In this document: in pieces, positions 1 to 10,119 of the stretch | Position numbering within the stretch: the first letter of the stretch is position 1 | How the letters are laid out: each line of letters starts with the position of its first letter | From: Bacteroidetes bacterium GWF2_38_335 | Lineage (GTDB): Bacteria; Bacteroidota; Bacteroidia; Bacteroidales; GWF2-38-335 | DNA length: 59,832 bases | NCBI GenBank assembly: GCA_001769535.1 | Contig: MEOH01000025.1 | Span: forward strand, 1-59,832 | Reading direction: 5' to 3' | Notes under the pieces: model-generated | What the model saw: only the letters and a program-made list of their open reading frames with translations | Database searches by the model: none | What the model was told of the DNA's origin: nothing | Made by a program: the position numbers and the translations under genes

Positions 1-217
1 AATTACTACTCCCATAGACTGTTTTATTAGTTAAAATCTAACATTATTAGTAACGAAAGAGTAACAATTTTAGCCGAAAACCGACGATAAATTACAGGCT
101 GCAAAATAAAACGATATTCTGCAACCCTTGTTCTTTAGGGATGTTGATTATTTTTGGTTGGTTTTGGTTTTGGAGGTAGGATTAGACTTTATAATCTTAC
201 CTTCTGATAAATTTTAT

Positions 218-464
218 CATTCATTTCCGCCGGAATGTTTTTTTTCGTTCTATTGTGTTCATGGCCGGCGGTTTGTCTATTCTAACCTTTAAACCCCGGC
301 TTGAAAGCCGGGGCTGAATTTAGCCGGCCATACAGGCCTGGGCTGCGGAAGAATAAGCTTTAGCGACTTTAAGGACTTTCGACTTTAAGGACATTATGGA
401 CTTTCGACTTTACAGACTTTCGACTTTAAGGACATTATAGACTTTCGACTTTACACACTTTCTC
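218..464 (+). repeat. Dispersed hairpin repeat, copy A
   Basis: First of four copies of a repeat also found near 41.4, 45.9 and 46.1 kb. The core starts with CATTCATTTCCGCCGGAA. It has a distant inverted pair CCGCCGG/CCGGCGG, then a perfect hairpin with 9-bp arms, CCCCGGCTT (294-302) and AAGCCGGGG (305-313), and ends near CTTTAGCGACTT (about 370). A tail of short tandem units built on GACTTTCGACTTTA follows to about 464. It contains no open frame and is probably a REP/MITE-like element. Bases 1-217 upstream hold nothing I recognise. Confidence 0.8.
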
Positions 465-477
465 CTTTACAGCCTAA

Positions 478-2250
478 TCAATCATCCGAAAACTCCTTAA
501 GCAAATTACGGTAAGCCGAGAATGTATTGGCGCGCGAAACAAATCCCACATATTTGCCATTATCGAGAACCGGAATATTGAAATTTCCTGATGTCTGAAA
601 TTTCTGTGCCACATCTTCCATCGAATCATTCAGATCAACATTTTCCGTTGGAACAATCATCAGGTCTCTCACATATGTCGTATTGTACATCTCCGGATTA
701 AACATTATATGTCTGATATGATCAAGTAAAACGATCCCTGATAAATGGCCTTTTTCATCCAAAACCGGAAAGATATTTCTTGAGGAGCGACCGATTATTT
801 TAACTAAATCACCTAATGTGGCATCCGGGTCAACGGTTTTAAAATCCGTTTCAATTAATTTATCAACTTTAAGGAGCTTAAGCATGTTTTTATCGGCATC
901 ATGGGTAAGCAATTCGCCTTTTCTTGCAAGCTCCATTGTATAAACAGAGTTTTTTTCAAAAATTTTAATCGTTGCATACGACAATGTTGCAACAATCATA
1001 ATAGGCATAAACAAGTCGTACCCATGGGTAATTTCAGCGATAAGGAAGATTGCGGTAAGAGGGGCATGAAATACCCCGGCTAATAAACCGGCCATACCAA
1101 CCAATGCAAAATTACTGATTGGCAACTCAAAACCAAAATAATTCATTCCCACTGCAAATAATAACCCCGCATGCGCACCGGTAAACAAGGATGGCGCAAA
1201 TATTCCGCCAATTCCTCCAGCACCTAATGTGACCGAAGTGGCGATGACTTTAAAGACAACTATTAAAAAAAGTAAAATGAGAGCAAAGAATATATTGTTT
1301 TTATAGTCGGAATAAACTGAACCGTTGAAGAGATGAGTAAAATCGCCATTTAAGCAACTGTTAATTGAGTCGTATCCTTCGCCATATAAAGGGGGGAAAA
1401 AATATATGATGACTCCCAGAGCAATTCCCCCTATTAAAAGTTTTTTATACCATTTCTGAATTTTTTCAAATTGTTTATTAATAAACATATACATTCTGGT
1501 AAAGTGCAAGGAGGTAAAACCGGCGATAATTCCAAAAAATATATAAAAAGGGATATTGTTTAAAGTGAAAGTATGGGTTATGTTGAATTTGTAAATTACA
1601 TCCATCCCAAGAAAACCAAAGGAGGTAAGCGCAGCAGTTGATGAGGCAATTAATAAAGGAACCAATAATGACATTTTCAGATCAAGCATGATAACTTCCA
1701 TGACAAATACAATCGCAGCAATTGGGGCTTTAAAAATTGCAGCAATCGCGCCAGCACACCCACAACCGATAAGTAAAAGAATTTGTCTGTAGTTTAAATG
1801 CAGCATCCTGCCAATATTTGACCCAATAGCTGCTCCGGTCGATACTATCGGAGCTTCAAGTCCGACTGATCCTCCAAACCCAACGGTTACAGCACTCCCG
1901 CTTATTGATGAGTACATGCTGTGGGGTTTTATCTGACCATTATTTTTTGATATGGCATACAGGACTGCTGGAATTCCTTCTCCTATTTTAATTTTTATGA
2001 AGTGTCTTACAAATAACACAACAAAAAGAATACCTACAGTTGGTATGGCAAAATATAACAGGTTTTGATATTCAAATACAAAACTTCTTGTCAGAAGCCA
2101 TTGTACTCCATGAACAGAATATTTTAATATTATAGCTGCGAAACCAACAACTAATCCGATAACCATTGCAAGTAATATCATGAAGTTGCTGTCGGAGAGG
2201 TTTTTCATCCTCCAGATCAGGAATCGCGTCAATAATGAATTTTTTTTCAT
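478..2250 (-). CDS. ClC-family chloride channel/antiporter with CBS pair
   Basis: A 590-residue inner-membrane protein of the ClC family, which moves chloride, often in exchange for protons. The three family signatures are visible: GEGIP at residues 90-94, GLEAP at 130-134 (the GxExP filter with gating glutamate E132), and a GIFAP motif near residue 350. About ten hydrophobic segments fill residues 20-430. Residues from about 463 to the end form two CBS domains, which in relatives bind adenine nucleotides and gate transport. The gene stands alone. Its start is the first ATG, 303 bp from the divergent secreted-protein gene. The gating glutamate favours an antiporter over a pure channel, but this is inference. 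Confidence 0.95.
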   Translation of the reverse strand: MKKNSLLTRFLIWRMKNLSDSNFMILLAMVIGLVVGFAAIILKYSVHGVQWLLTRSFVFEYQNLLYFAIPTVGILFVVLFVRHFIKIKIGEGIPAVLYAISKNNGQIKPHSMYSSISGSAVTVGFGGSVGLEAPIVSTGAAIGSNIGRMLHLNYRQILLLIGCGCAGAIAAIFKAPIAAIVFVMEVIMLDLKMSLLVPLLIASSTAALTSFGFLGMDVIYKFNITHTFTLNNIPFYIFFGIIAGFTSLHFTRMYMFINKQFEKIQKWYKKLLIGGIALGVIIYFFPPLYGEGYDSINSCLNGDFTHLFNGSVYSDYKNNIFFALILLFLIVVFKVIATSVTLGAGGIGGIFAPSLFTGAHAGLLFAVGMNYFGFELPISNFALVGMAGLLAGVFHAPLTAIFLIAEITHGYDLFMPIMIVATLSYATIKIFEKNSVYTMELARKGELLTHDADKNMLKLLKVDKLIETDFKTVDPDATLGDLVKIIGRSSRNIFPVLDEKGHLSGIVLLDHIRHIMFNPEMYNTTYVRDLMIVPTENVDLNDSMEDVAQKFQTSGNFNIPVLDNGKYVGFVSRANTFSAYRNLLKEFSDD

Positions 2251-2552
2251 GCCGCTGCAAATTTAATATTATTGGCCGAGTTAAAAAGAGTGTGCGTGTG
2301 TTTGTTGAAAACCATAATTTATTTAAATTCATTACAAATTGATTTTTAGTGAATTAATAAATCATTTGAAAATTTATAACAGAATCGTCCGAATACTGTT
2401 TATCCCATTCTGTCACTATTTTAAGGTCATTTATCATTTCTATAAAAAAACAGATAAAATAATGAGTTTTCTATTTATAATTAAGCAACCTTTTGTAACT
2501 TTACACAGTCTTAATTTATGTGACTAAATATTAATGCATTAATTATTTTAAT
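2251..2552. other. Divergent intergenic region
   Basis: A 302-bp AT-rich spacer between the ClC gene (minus) and the first secreted-protein gene (plus). It must hold both promoters. A possible -7 box, TAACTTTA, lies at 2496-2503 facing the plus-strand gene. No convincing -33 box, hairpin or coding frame is seen. Confidence 0.4.
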
Positions 2553-5201
2553 ATGAAATTATTTTTACTCGGATTTTCTTTATTTGTCTGCGTTGCAGTT
2601 TTTTCACAGGAACCAATGAATCCATATGGTTCATTCCCTATTACCTGGGGTGATTCCGATGATGAAGTTATTTATCACATGATTCCCGATCCAAGCGGAG
2701 GCAGCGGAGGTATGCAGGGTGTTAAAGGCCCCACAAGTATGAACGGCTATTATATCACCGGTTACAAAACCATTCCTGGTGATATGAAAAACATATATCT
2801 GGGTTATGTTTACAGAGATACAGTGCGGGGTGAATTTAACTATGGTAGTTCTAATGACGATGTTGGGTATAGTTTAGCTGACTATTTTGCATTTATGGCA
2901 AAGGGAACTGGACTGGCGATTGCCGGATATTCGCATAACGGAACCGATAAAGATGCAATGCTCTTGCCAGTTGAATATAATGGTGCCATTTCATATCCTG
3001 CATTTAATTATGACGGTGGTTACGGTGACGATGTTTTTTATCATTCAATCAGGGTTGACAATAACCAGCTTTGCTTTGGTTATACTTCAACACTTGACAA
3101 TCATAATGATATATTGATTTGCCGTACCCAAAACGACTATTATTCCGGACCACAGCTTATTTCGGGTCCCGCTGTTTTTGGCGGACCAGGTGATGAAATT
3201 GCAAAATGTGCACTGGAATTGGTTGAGACTGAATTTTGGGTTGGCGGAAGTACTTCAAGTTTTGGTGCCGGAAATTTGGATGGATATCTTGTTACATTAG
3301 ACTATGATCTGCTCCCAGCATGGGATACTACTTTTGGTACACCTGCTAATGAAGAATTCAATGCCATGGCCAGCGAATCATTTAATGGAACCATCGTTAT
3401 GGCTGGATATTCTGACTTTAACGGCAACAAAGACTTTTATATTGCAGGGTATTCTCCATATAACTTAACTCATTGGACAAAAATAATCGGTGGAACAGGT
3501 GATGAAGAAGCTTTTTCTGTACAATATATCGGCGAGGAAGGAAATGGCTATTTCCTAATTACTGGTTATACAACAAGTTACGGTGCTGATGGAAATATTT
3601 TTGCAGTTAAAGTTAACAGTTTCGGTGAAATATTGTGGCAGGGCTACATGGATGAACCGGGAAACCAAATTTCATATTCAACAATCGTTGATGGTTGTGA
3701 TGTGATTTATGGTGGAGAAAACACTCTTTCCGGAATGTCAAAAGACTTTTACCTTGCTGCTGGTCCAGGTGTTGATCTCATGCCACGTGTTACCGATATT
3801 TCCTGTTTTGGCAATACTGATGGCGGAGTACGCGTTTTCCTCTATGGATCAAGCTATTCGACCAGTATTAACTATTTTGATTATTTGTATAATAACATAG
3901 CAAGCGGAATGGATTCAATAAATGGTCTTTCAGCTGGATGGTACCATGTTGAAGCATTTGATATGTATTTTGGAGGTAATCCGTGTACATTCACTGACTC
4001 CTTTGAAATCATTGAACCTTCTTTGCTTGAGGCATATATGAGCAGCACTGATGTTACCTGCACCGGAACTGCCGATGGAACAGCAACTGCTACAGTAACC
4101 GGCGGGGTTGAACCATATTCTTATTATTGGTCCGAAGGTCAGGAAACCCCCGTGGCTACAGGATTATCCGAAGATATCACTTATTACGTGGATATTTATG
4201 ACGCCCACGGTTGCTATACTTACCTCGATGTGACTTTGGCGAAACTTGGACTTGCTTCAATCTATGGCTTAATAAACACTACCGTTATTGGTGATATTCC
4301 TGACGGATTGGCCGAAGCCGAATTGTTTAAAGTAATTGAACTTGGAAATGCTGAACTTGTCACTTCGGTTCCGGTTTACTCTATGTCTTTTTCTTTTACT
4401 GACATCGAACCGGGAAACTATGTGATAAAAATTGCTGTAGATCCGTCTCTTCAACCTCAATTATTGCCTACTTATTATCAAAGTGCAAATAACTGGGAGG
4501 AAGGAATCATGCTGGCAATGGACTGTGATGTTGTGGTTGATGATGCTGTGGTTACCATCAACGAATCTGATGTGGTATTTGATGGAAACGGCAGTTTATC
4601 AGGAACCGTTATGCTATACACTTATACAAAAGATGCAAAAGATGTTGGTGAACCTGTTCCCGGTGCTGAAATTTATCTTGAACAGGAACCTGAAGGAGAA
4701 CCCATCGCTGTAACCGAAACTGATGAAGAAGGTAATTATTTGCTGGGCGGCCTTCCACTGGGTCCTGAATACAGTCTGTCCGTTGATATTCCCGGATTCC
4801 CGTTGATACAAACTTATTCCTTTATTCCGGTTAACAGTACCGATTCAGTTTATGAAAACCTGAATTTCTGGGTGGATACTGCAAATGGAAATGAAGGTAT
4901 CTATACCGAAGACCCTCTAAGCTCAAAACCCTATGAATTACCTGGAGCAACAATAAATGCCTACCCGAATCCCTCTGCGGATGTGCTGACTATTGATATC
5001 ACTCTGGCCGTCGCCAGCAACGTAATAATTACCATTAATGATCAGAATGGCAGATTAATCGGTACTTTGAAAAAGGAAGTAATGACCGAGGGAAAATACT
5101 CACTGAATTTTGGCCCGGAAAACTTCTCCGGTAAAGGAATTTACTTTATTTCCTGCCGTATAAATAATAACGTATTAATAAAAAAGATTATCAGAATCTG
5201 A
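2553..5201 (+). CDS. Secreted T9SS-sorted protein with SprB-type repeats
   Basis: An 882-residue exported protein with a signal peptide (about residues 1-19, ending VFSQ). Residues 30-400 contain repeated GG-x-GDE and TTSYGADG-type units, as in beta-propeller-like secreted Bacteroidota proteins. Two SprB-like repeats follow, near residues 405 and 498 (SCFGNTDGG, TCTGTADGT). Residues 682-766 resemble a carboxypeptidase-regulatory/SdrD-B-type beta domain. The last 80 residues are a type IX sorting domain with the YPNPS motif, so the protein is expected on the cell surface or released. The next gene, 27 bp downstream, encodes a paralogue with the same order of domains. The ligand or function is unknown. 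Confidence 0.9.
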   Translation: MKLFLLGFSLFVCVAVFSQEPMNPYGSFPITWGDSDDEVIYHMIPDPSGGSGGMQGVKGPTSMNGYYITGYKTIPGDMKNIYLGYVYRDTVRGEFNYGSSNDDVGYSLADYFAFMAKGTGLAIAGYSHNGTDKDAMLLPVEYNGAISYPAFNYDGGYGDDVFYHSIRVDNNQLCFGYTSTLDNHNDILICRTQNDYYSGPQLISGPAVFGGPGDEIAKCALELVETEFWVGGSTSSFGAGNLDGYLVTLDYDLLPAWDTTFGTPANEEFNAMASESFNGTIVMAGYSDFNGNKDFYIAGYSPYNLTHWTKIIGGTGDEEAFSVQYIGEEGNGYFLITGYTTSYGADGNIFAVKVNSFGEILWQGYMDEPGNQISYSTIVDGCDVIYGGENTLSGMSKDFYLAAGPGVDLMPRVTDISCFGNTDGGVRVFLYGSSYSTSINYFDYLYNNIASGMDSINGLSAGWYHVEAFDMYFGGNPCTFTDSFEIIEPSLLEAYMSSTDVTCTGTADGTATATVTGGVEPYSYYWSEGQETPVATGLSEDITYYVDIYDAHGCYTYLDVTLAKLGLASIYGLINTTVIGDIPDGLAEAELFKVIELGNAELVTSVPVYSMSFSFTDIEPGNYVIKIAVDPSLQPQLLPTYYQSANNWEEGIMLAMDCDVVVDDAVVTINESDVVFDGNGSLSGTVMLYTYTKDAKDVGEPVPGAEIYLEQEPEGEPIAVTETDEEGNYLLGGLPLGPEYSLSVDIPGFPLIQTYSFIPVNSTDSVYENLNFWVDTANGNEGIYTEDPLSSKPYELPGATINAYPNPSADVLTIDITLAVASNVIITINDQNGRLIGTLKKEVMTEGKYSLNFGPENFSGKGIYFISCRINNNVLIKKIIRI

Positions 5202-5228
5202 TGAATATTTAAATAAATACCTATAACT

Positions 5229-7820
5229 ATGAAAAAGCTAATTTTAAGCATATCAATGCTTTGCATCTTTTTTGCTTCTTTTGCACAGCATCCGATAGAA
5301 CAAATGCCTCCATGGCCATTTACTTTTGATACAAGTAATGAAGAAACCATTAAAGCAGCCTACGGAGATACTTATACAGCCGAATTTTTTATGGCTGGTT
5401 CAACAAACATTTCCGGAAACAGCGATTTTTACCTCATTAAAGCTATGGGCCCCGGAATTGTATGGCAACAAACTTATGGCACAGCCATGAATGAGTATGC
5501 AAACACAATGTGCTATTATCCCGGAATGGGTGGATTGTATGTTCTTGGAGGAACAGCTTTTAACGGAACAAATTATGATGCCATGGCTCTTAATGCCAAT
5601 CTGGCTGGCGCCTTATTCGGATCATCCTGGATTTTTGACTACGCCGGTGGTAAAGATGAAATAAATGATCTGACAAATCGCTCAAGTTTCATTGCTGCTT
5701 CGGGATATGTTACTACTGCCGGAGGAGATAAAAATTTTCTTGTTTCTGTTCTGCAAGAGAGCAGCTCTGCATTTTATTCCTATAACGACTTTGTTTTTGG
5801 TGGTGCTGGAGATGATGTATTAAATGCCGGAGCTGAAGCAACCAGTGCTTTTTTCGTTACAGGATATACTACCACAGCCAGTGCCGGTGGAAAAGATGTG
5901 TATTTTGCAAATGTCGACCCGATGAACAGCATAGTTCTGTTTGATACTACCTATGGTGGTGCTCTTGATGACGAAATGCATGATATCTGGTATAACCCCA
6001 GCAGCAGTTCCCTGGTTTGTGCTGGCTATACTGAAAGCACCGGAGCAGGTGGAAAAGATTTGCTGGTAATGAATGTTGATATGTCTGGAGCAATAATCTG
6101 GCAAAAAATTATTGGTGGCGCCGGCGATGAAGAAGGATTTGCCATTAGTGGAATCGGTGATTTTAGTATGGGTTATGGTTTCTATACAATCACCGGTTAT
6201 ACAACAAGCTATGGTTCAGACACAAACATGTATGTTGTGAAATTGGATATGGCTGGAAATATATTATATGAAGGATTTTACGATCAACCTCTGACACAAA
6301 TAGCTTATGATTTTGTTCCTAAAGATAATTTCTGTCAGATTCCCGTGGTTGGAAAAACCACAGGCGTTGGCTTGTCTGATGCTGTTTTGGCTATTGCTTC
6401 ACCCAGAATTGAAATTATCACTACTTCCTTGGACGTTAGCTGTTTTGGTTTTAATGATGGAACTGCCACAACTCAAATAGTAGGTTCCACTTATAAAACT
6501 CAATACAACTGGAATAATTCGACTGGATCCGTTATTGCCACCAATCAACCTACAGTTTCTGGTTTAATTGCAGGCCTATATTTTGTTACTATTAACGATA
6601 TGTCACTTTCTTGTCCTTTTTCTGATACAGTTATTATTCTTGAACCCGACGAACTCACTTCCGTTGTAACAACTCACGATGTGACCTGCACCGGATCCTC
6701 AAATGGTATAGGCATTATAACACCTGATGGCGGAGTGCCTCCATATACTTATGGCTGGGACGATGGCGGAACAGATTCTATCAACTACTCACTTACCGAA
6801 TCAGTGATGTATAATGTATCTGTTACTGATGTAAATGGCTGTACCACTTCACAGGAAATGATGGTGGGAAAACAAGCACTGGCAACACTTTCAGGATTGG
6901 TGCTGCCTACTACAGGCGGATATGTGGCAGATGGACTGCTGCAAGCAGAAATTTTAAAGATTAATGGATTGGGTGATGCTGAATCGCTGGTTACTGTTCC
7001 CATATACTCTATGGGATATGATTTTATTGATCTGGAACCTGCTAATTATCTGTTAAGAATCCTAATAGATCCTTCGATGGTGCCAGAATTACTTCCAACC
7101 TATTACGGCAATCAGTATAACTGGGAATTGGCTACCATTATTGAAGCCGGATGCGACAGCGCTTTCACATCCATTAATGTTCAGCTCCTCGAATCATCTG
7201 TAACTTTTGATGGATTGGGAACTTTCTCAGGAACAGTGGTTATGGTTATTGATCCTGCCGCCAAAGATGTGGGCGAACCTGTACCTGGTGCCGAAATTTA
7301 TCTTGAACAGGAACCCGAAGGAGAACCTATTGCGGTGACTGAAACCGATGGGGATGGAAATTATGAAATTGACAGCATTCCTGATGGCTCTTTCTCTTTA
7401 TCAGTTGATATCCCGGGATTCCCCTTGATCCAGACTTATTCTGATATCAATGTTTCCGGAGCTGATACATCCTATACAACATTGAATTTTTACGTAGATA
7501 CCACTTCAGGTGAAACAGGAATTTATATTGAAGATCCGTATATCTCAGTACCTACTGTGGATGGAAACTTTTTCTCGGTGAAAACATATCCTAACCCATT
7601 CAATGAAATTATTAATGTGGACTATATTCTTGAGAAAAACTCTGATGTAAAAATTGAAATTGTTGATAATCAGGGCAAGGTAGTAATAATCAAGGTTAAC
7701 CAAAATGAAGCCAAAGGAGCGCATCAGGTTGCAATAAATAATATAACAGAGCCCGGAATTTATTACCTGAAATTGCAAGTAAATCAATCGGTATATCTGA
7801 AAAAAATAATTAAACAGTAA
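5229..7820 (+). CDS. Secreted T9SS-sorted protein, tandem paralogue
   Basis: An 863-residue paralogue of the preceding protein with the same architecture: signal peptide ending SFAQ, GG-x-GDE repeats (for example GGAGDDVLNAG and GGAGDEEG), two SprB-like repeats (SCFGFNDGT, TCTGSSNGI), a beta domain and a C-terminal sorting domain with YPNPF. The stretch GEPVPGAEIYLEQEPEGEP is identical in both proteins while flanking parts differ, which suggests a recent duplication, gene conversion or strong constraint on that module. The gene follows its neighbour by 27 bp, so both are probably on one transcript, which ends at the strong terminator at 7828. No enzymatic motif is seen; adhesion or a structural role is a guess. 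Confidence 0.9.
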   Translation: MKKLILSISMLCIFFASFAQHPIEQMPPWPFTFDTSNEETIKAAYGDTYTAEFFMAGSTNISGNSDFYLIKAMGPGIVWQQTYGTAMNEYANTMCYYPGMGGLYVLGGTAFNGTNYDAMALNANLAGALFGSSWIFDYAGGKDEINDLTNRSSFIAASGYVTTAGGDKNFLVSVLQESSSAFYSYNDFVFGGAGDDVLNAGAEATSAFFVTGYTTTASAGGKDVYFANVDPMNSIVLFDTTYGGALDDEMHDIWYNPSSSSLVCAGYTESTGAGGKDLLVMNVDMSGAIIWQKIIGGAGDEEGFAISGIGDFSMGYGFYTITGYTTSYGSDTNMYVVKLDMAGNILYEGFYDQPLTQIAYDFVPKDNFCQIPVVGKTTGVGLSDAVLAIASPRIEIITTSLDVSCFGFNDGTATTQIVGSTYKTQYNWNNSTGSVIATNQPTVSGLIAGLYFVTINDMSLSCPFSDTVIILEPDELTSVVTTHDVTCTGSSNGIGIITPDGGVPPYTYGWDDGGTDSINYSLTESVMYNVSVTDVNGCTTSQEMMVGKQALATLSGLVLPTTGGYVADGLLQAEILKINGLGDAESLVTVPIYSMGYDFIDLEPANYLLRILIDPSMVPELLPTYYGNQYNWELATIIEAGCDSAFTSINVQLLESSVTFDGLGTFSGTVVMVIDPAAKDVGEPVPGAEIYLEQEPEGEPIAVTETDGDGNYEIDSIPDGSFSLSVDIPGFPLIQTYSDINVSGADTSYTTLNFYVDTTSGETGIYIEDPYISVPTVDGNFFSVKTYPNPFNEIINVDYILEKNSDVKIEIVDNQGKVVIIKVNQNEAKGAHQVAINNITEPGIYYLKLQVNQSVYLKKIIKQ

Positions 7821-7827
7821 AAAAAAT

Positions 7828-7854
7828 AAAAACCTCTGATATTCAGAGGTTTTT
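7828..7854 (+). terminator. Rho-independent terminator
   Basis: A perfect 12-bp stem, AAAAACCTCTGA and TCAGAGGTTTTT around a TAT loop, followed by a T-rich tract. It lies 8 bp after the stop codon of the second secreted paralogue and ends that two-gene unit. Confidence 0.9.
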
Positions 7855-7976
7855 ATTTTTATATAGGGGATATTATCTAGGGTATACAATTGAATTTTCA
7901 ATTTTTAGTAAAAATATATCTGCAATAATATCAGCATATTATAAAATATCGTATTTTTATACAAAATTATGACCAT

Positions 7977-10091
7977 ATGAAAACAATCCTGTTAAGCTTA
8001 TTTTTAGCGATAACGCTGAGTTTTACGGCGAAATCGCAGGTCACACTGACCACAGCCGAAGATTTTACGGTAAACGATGTCTATGGCAATGAAGTCCATC
8101 TTTTTGAACTCCTTGATGCGGGTAAGTATGTTGTCCTGGAGTTTTGGGCTACGTGGTGAGGCACATGTGCCTCGGTCGCACCGACCGTAAATGAAGCATA
8201 TATTTATTACGGATGTAATAATCATGATGTAATTTTTATTGGAGTTAATGTTGAATCCGCCGACGATGATGCAGCTTGCATTGCATGGGATGAGGAACAT
8301 GGAGTGGAATATTGGACCATCAGTGGTGCCTCAGGTGGCGATGCTATTGGGGCAACTTATGGCGCCTCTGCACTTCCTACCACCTGTCTTATTGCCCCTG
8401 ACCACAATATTGTCGAGCAGGATATTTGGCCAATTAGTACTGTAGGTGATATAACTTCGATCCTTAATGGCTATGGTCTTGCTGAAACTCCTTGCACAGA
8501 TCCCCTGATTGCAGATTTCTCCGGAGCTCCTCTGGTAATACCCGTTGGAAGTACAGTCGATTTCACTGATTTATCAACTGGTGGCGCTACCTCCTGGAAC
8601 TGGGATTTTCCCGGTGGATCTCCTGCAACATCAACCTTGCAAAATCCAACAATCACTTATAATACCGCCGGTACTTATGATGTAACTCTCGAAGTTTCGA
8701 ACGCTTCGCTTACCGATACCGAAACAAAAACAGCTTATATTGAGGTTCAACCTCCAATTGGCCCACCACCCGTTGCCGATTTTGTTGGTACCCCAACTTT
8801 AATTCCGGTTGGCAGTTCGGTTGATTTTACAGATCTTTCAACCAACTCTCCAACTATTTGGAAATGGACATTTGAAGGAGCTGATGTTACTACCTCAAAC
8901 CTTCAGAACCCCTCAGACATTGTATACAGTACTGCAGGATTATATGAAGTGAAACTTAAAGTAACCAATACCGGAGGATCTGATTCTCTCACAAAAGTTG
9001 ATTATATTGAAGTTTATCCCGATACTTCTTCAATTGCACCCAAAGTTCATTTTACAGGCGCACCAAGACTTATTACTGCCGGTGAAACTGTTGATTTTAC
9101 AGATGAATCTGATTTTTTCCCTGTTTCATGGTCATGGAATTTTGAAGGCGGAACACCAACCACATCAAATGACCAGAATCCCACCGGAATATCTTATTCA
9201 ACTCCTGGTTTATACAATGTTACCCTTACTGCCTCAAATGGCTCTGGTTCTGGTTCATTAACGAAGGTTGACTATATCGTTGTTTCCGATTACCCTATGG
9301 ATCAGCTTTGTGATACCATTACAAATATGTTGCCTGGGGAAAATATGACTTTCCAGCAGCTGTCTTCAACATGGGGATATTTGCCCGGACATAATGGAAA
9401 ACTTGTTACTGCCTATGCCGAAAGATTTGAAGACTGGACAGTTTCAGAGATTAGCTCATTTATTTTCCCGGTTGCAAAATCATACTCCGCAGGCGGTAAA
9501 GTAAAATTTATTATATGGAATGGCGATCTGGAACCCGATTCAATGCTGGGTTCTAAACAGGTAAACGTCAGTACCCTGACTTCCGGCCTGTTTAATGTGG
9601 TTCATTTTGACTCCAATATCGAAGTGGATGGAATCTTTTTCGCAGGCTTCGAGATTTCATATGCTGCAGGTGATACATTTGCAATTTATATGGCTCCGGA
9701 TCGCGGCCCATCAGGCGATAATACTCTTTATTGCAGAAAAAGCGGAACCTGGTACACAGCAACAGATCTGTTTAATATTCATACCTCCTCCGGGCTAACC
9801 CCTGTTGGATGTTTGGTTGGTATTCAAACCTTTGAATTTGAAAACAGTAATGTGATTATATTCCCCAACCCGTCTGATGGTCAGTTTAACATCGATTTAA
9901 GCTCGGTTGACCTGAATAATTTCAGCTTGCAGGTTTATGATATAAGCGGCCGAATGGTGACAGATAAATATAATGTGCGCACCGAGGGACTTTATACTGT
10001 TGATCTGGGAGGGTCAAATGAAGGAGTTTACATTCTGAAAATGCGAATAAACAATATTCCTGTGACCCGAATGGTGTCACTGGTAAAATAA
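7977..10091 (+). CDS. Probable selenoprotein: secreted TlpA-like thioredoxin with PKD domains
   Basis: Read through the TGA at 8157-8159, this is a 704-residue protein. A signal peptide (residues 1-20) precedes a TlpA/redoxin domain in which LEFWATW is followed by the TGA (residue 61) and then G-T-C. The family motif here is W-C-x-x-C, so TGA stands exactly where the nucleophilic cysteine belongs, giving W-U-G-T-C. The frame stays open for 644 further codons without a stop: the rest of the redoxin fold, three PKD domains (about 178-260, 263-345, 350-437), a jelly-roll-like region and a T9SS sorting domain (about 628-704, FPNPS). A short stem-loop directly follows the TGA. Substitution at the catalytic position, the intact downstream frame and the hairpin together favour selenocysteine over a nonsense mutation. 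No selA, selB, selC or selD is in the window, so this rests on sequence logic alone. A conventional annotation would wrongly split it into a 60-residue fragment and a PKD protein starting near 8304. Confidence 0.75.
8160..8187 (+). promoter_or_regulatory. Candidate bacterial SECIS element
   Basis: Immediately after the TGA is the palindrome GGCACATGTGCC (8160-8171). A hairpin follows with stem CGGTC (8173-8177) and GACCG (8183-8187) around the loop GCACC. The loop starts 18 nt after the TGA and begins with G. Both spacing and loop fit the loose definition of bacterial SECIS elements, which lie within about 40 nt of the UGA and have a small G-containing apical loop. The DNA is GC-rich compared with its surroundings. 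Folding was judged by eye only. Confidence 0.55.
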
Positions 10092-10095
10092 ATAT

Positions 10096-10119
10096 AAAAA
10101 CCCGGGTAACCGGGTTTTT
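10096..10119. terminator. Bidirectional terminator
   Basis: A perfect 10-bp stem, AAAAACCCGG and CCGGGTTTTT around GTAA, with a T tract on both strands. It lies between the convergent selenoprotein-like gene (plus) and ribF (minus) and touches the ribF stop codon, so it probably serves both. Confidence 0.88.

Noticed and set aside
371-464. Tandem units resembling a CRISPR array
   Set aside because: Units are only about 10-14 bp, have no regular spacers, and occur as tails of a dispersed repeat. No cas genes are present.
7946-7965. Possible fifth ArsR operator (CGTATTTTTA) before the selenoprotein-like gene
   Set aside because: Only the left half matches the palindrome. The right half (TACAAA instead of CGAAA) does not, so it is probably just an AT-rich promoter.
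8157-8159. TGA as an ordinary nonsense mutation splitting a dead gene
   Set aside because: The stop falls exactly at the active-site cysteine, only one stop occurs in 705 codons, and a hairpin follows. Decay would be expected to hit random positions. It cannot be fully excluded without the sel genes.
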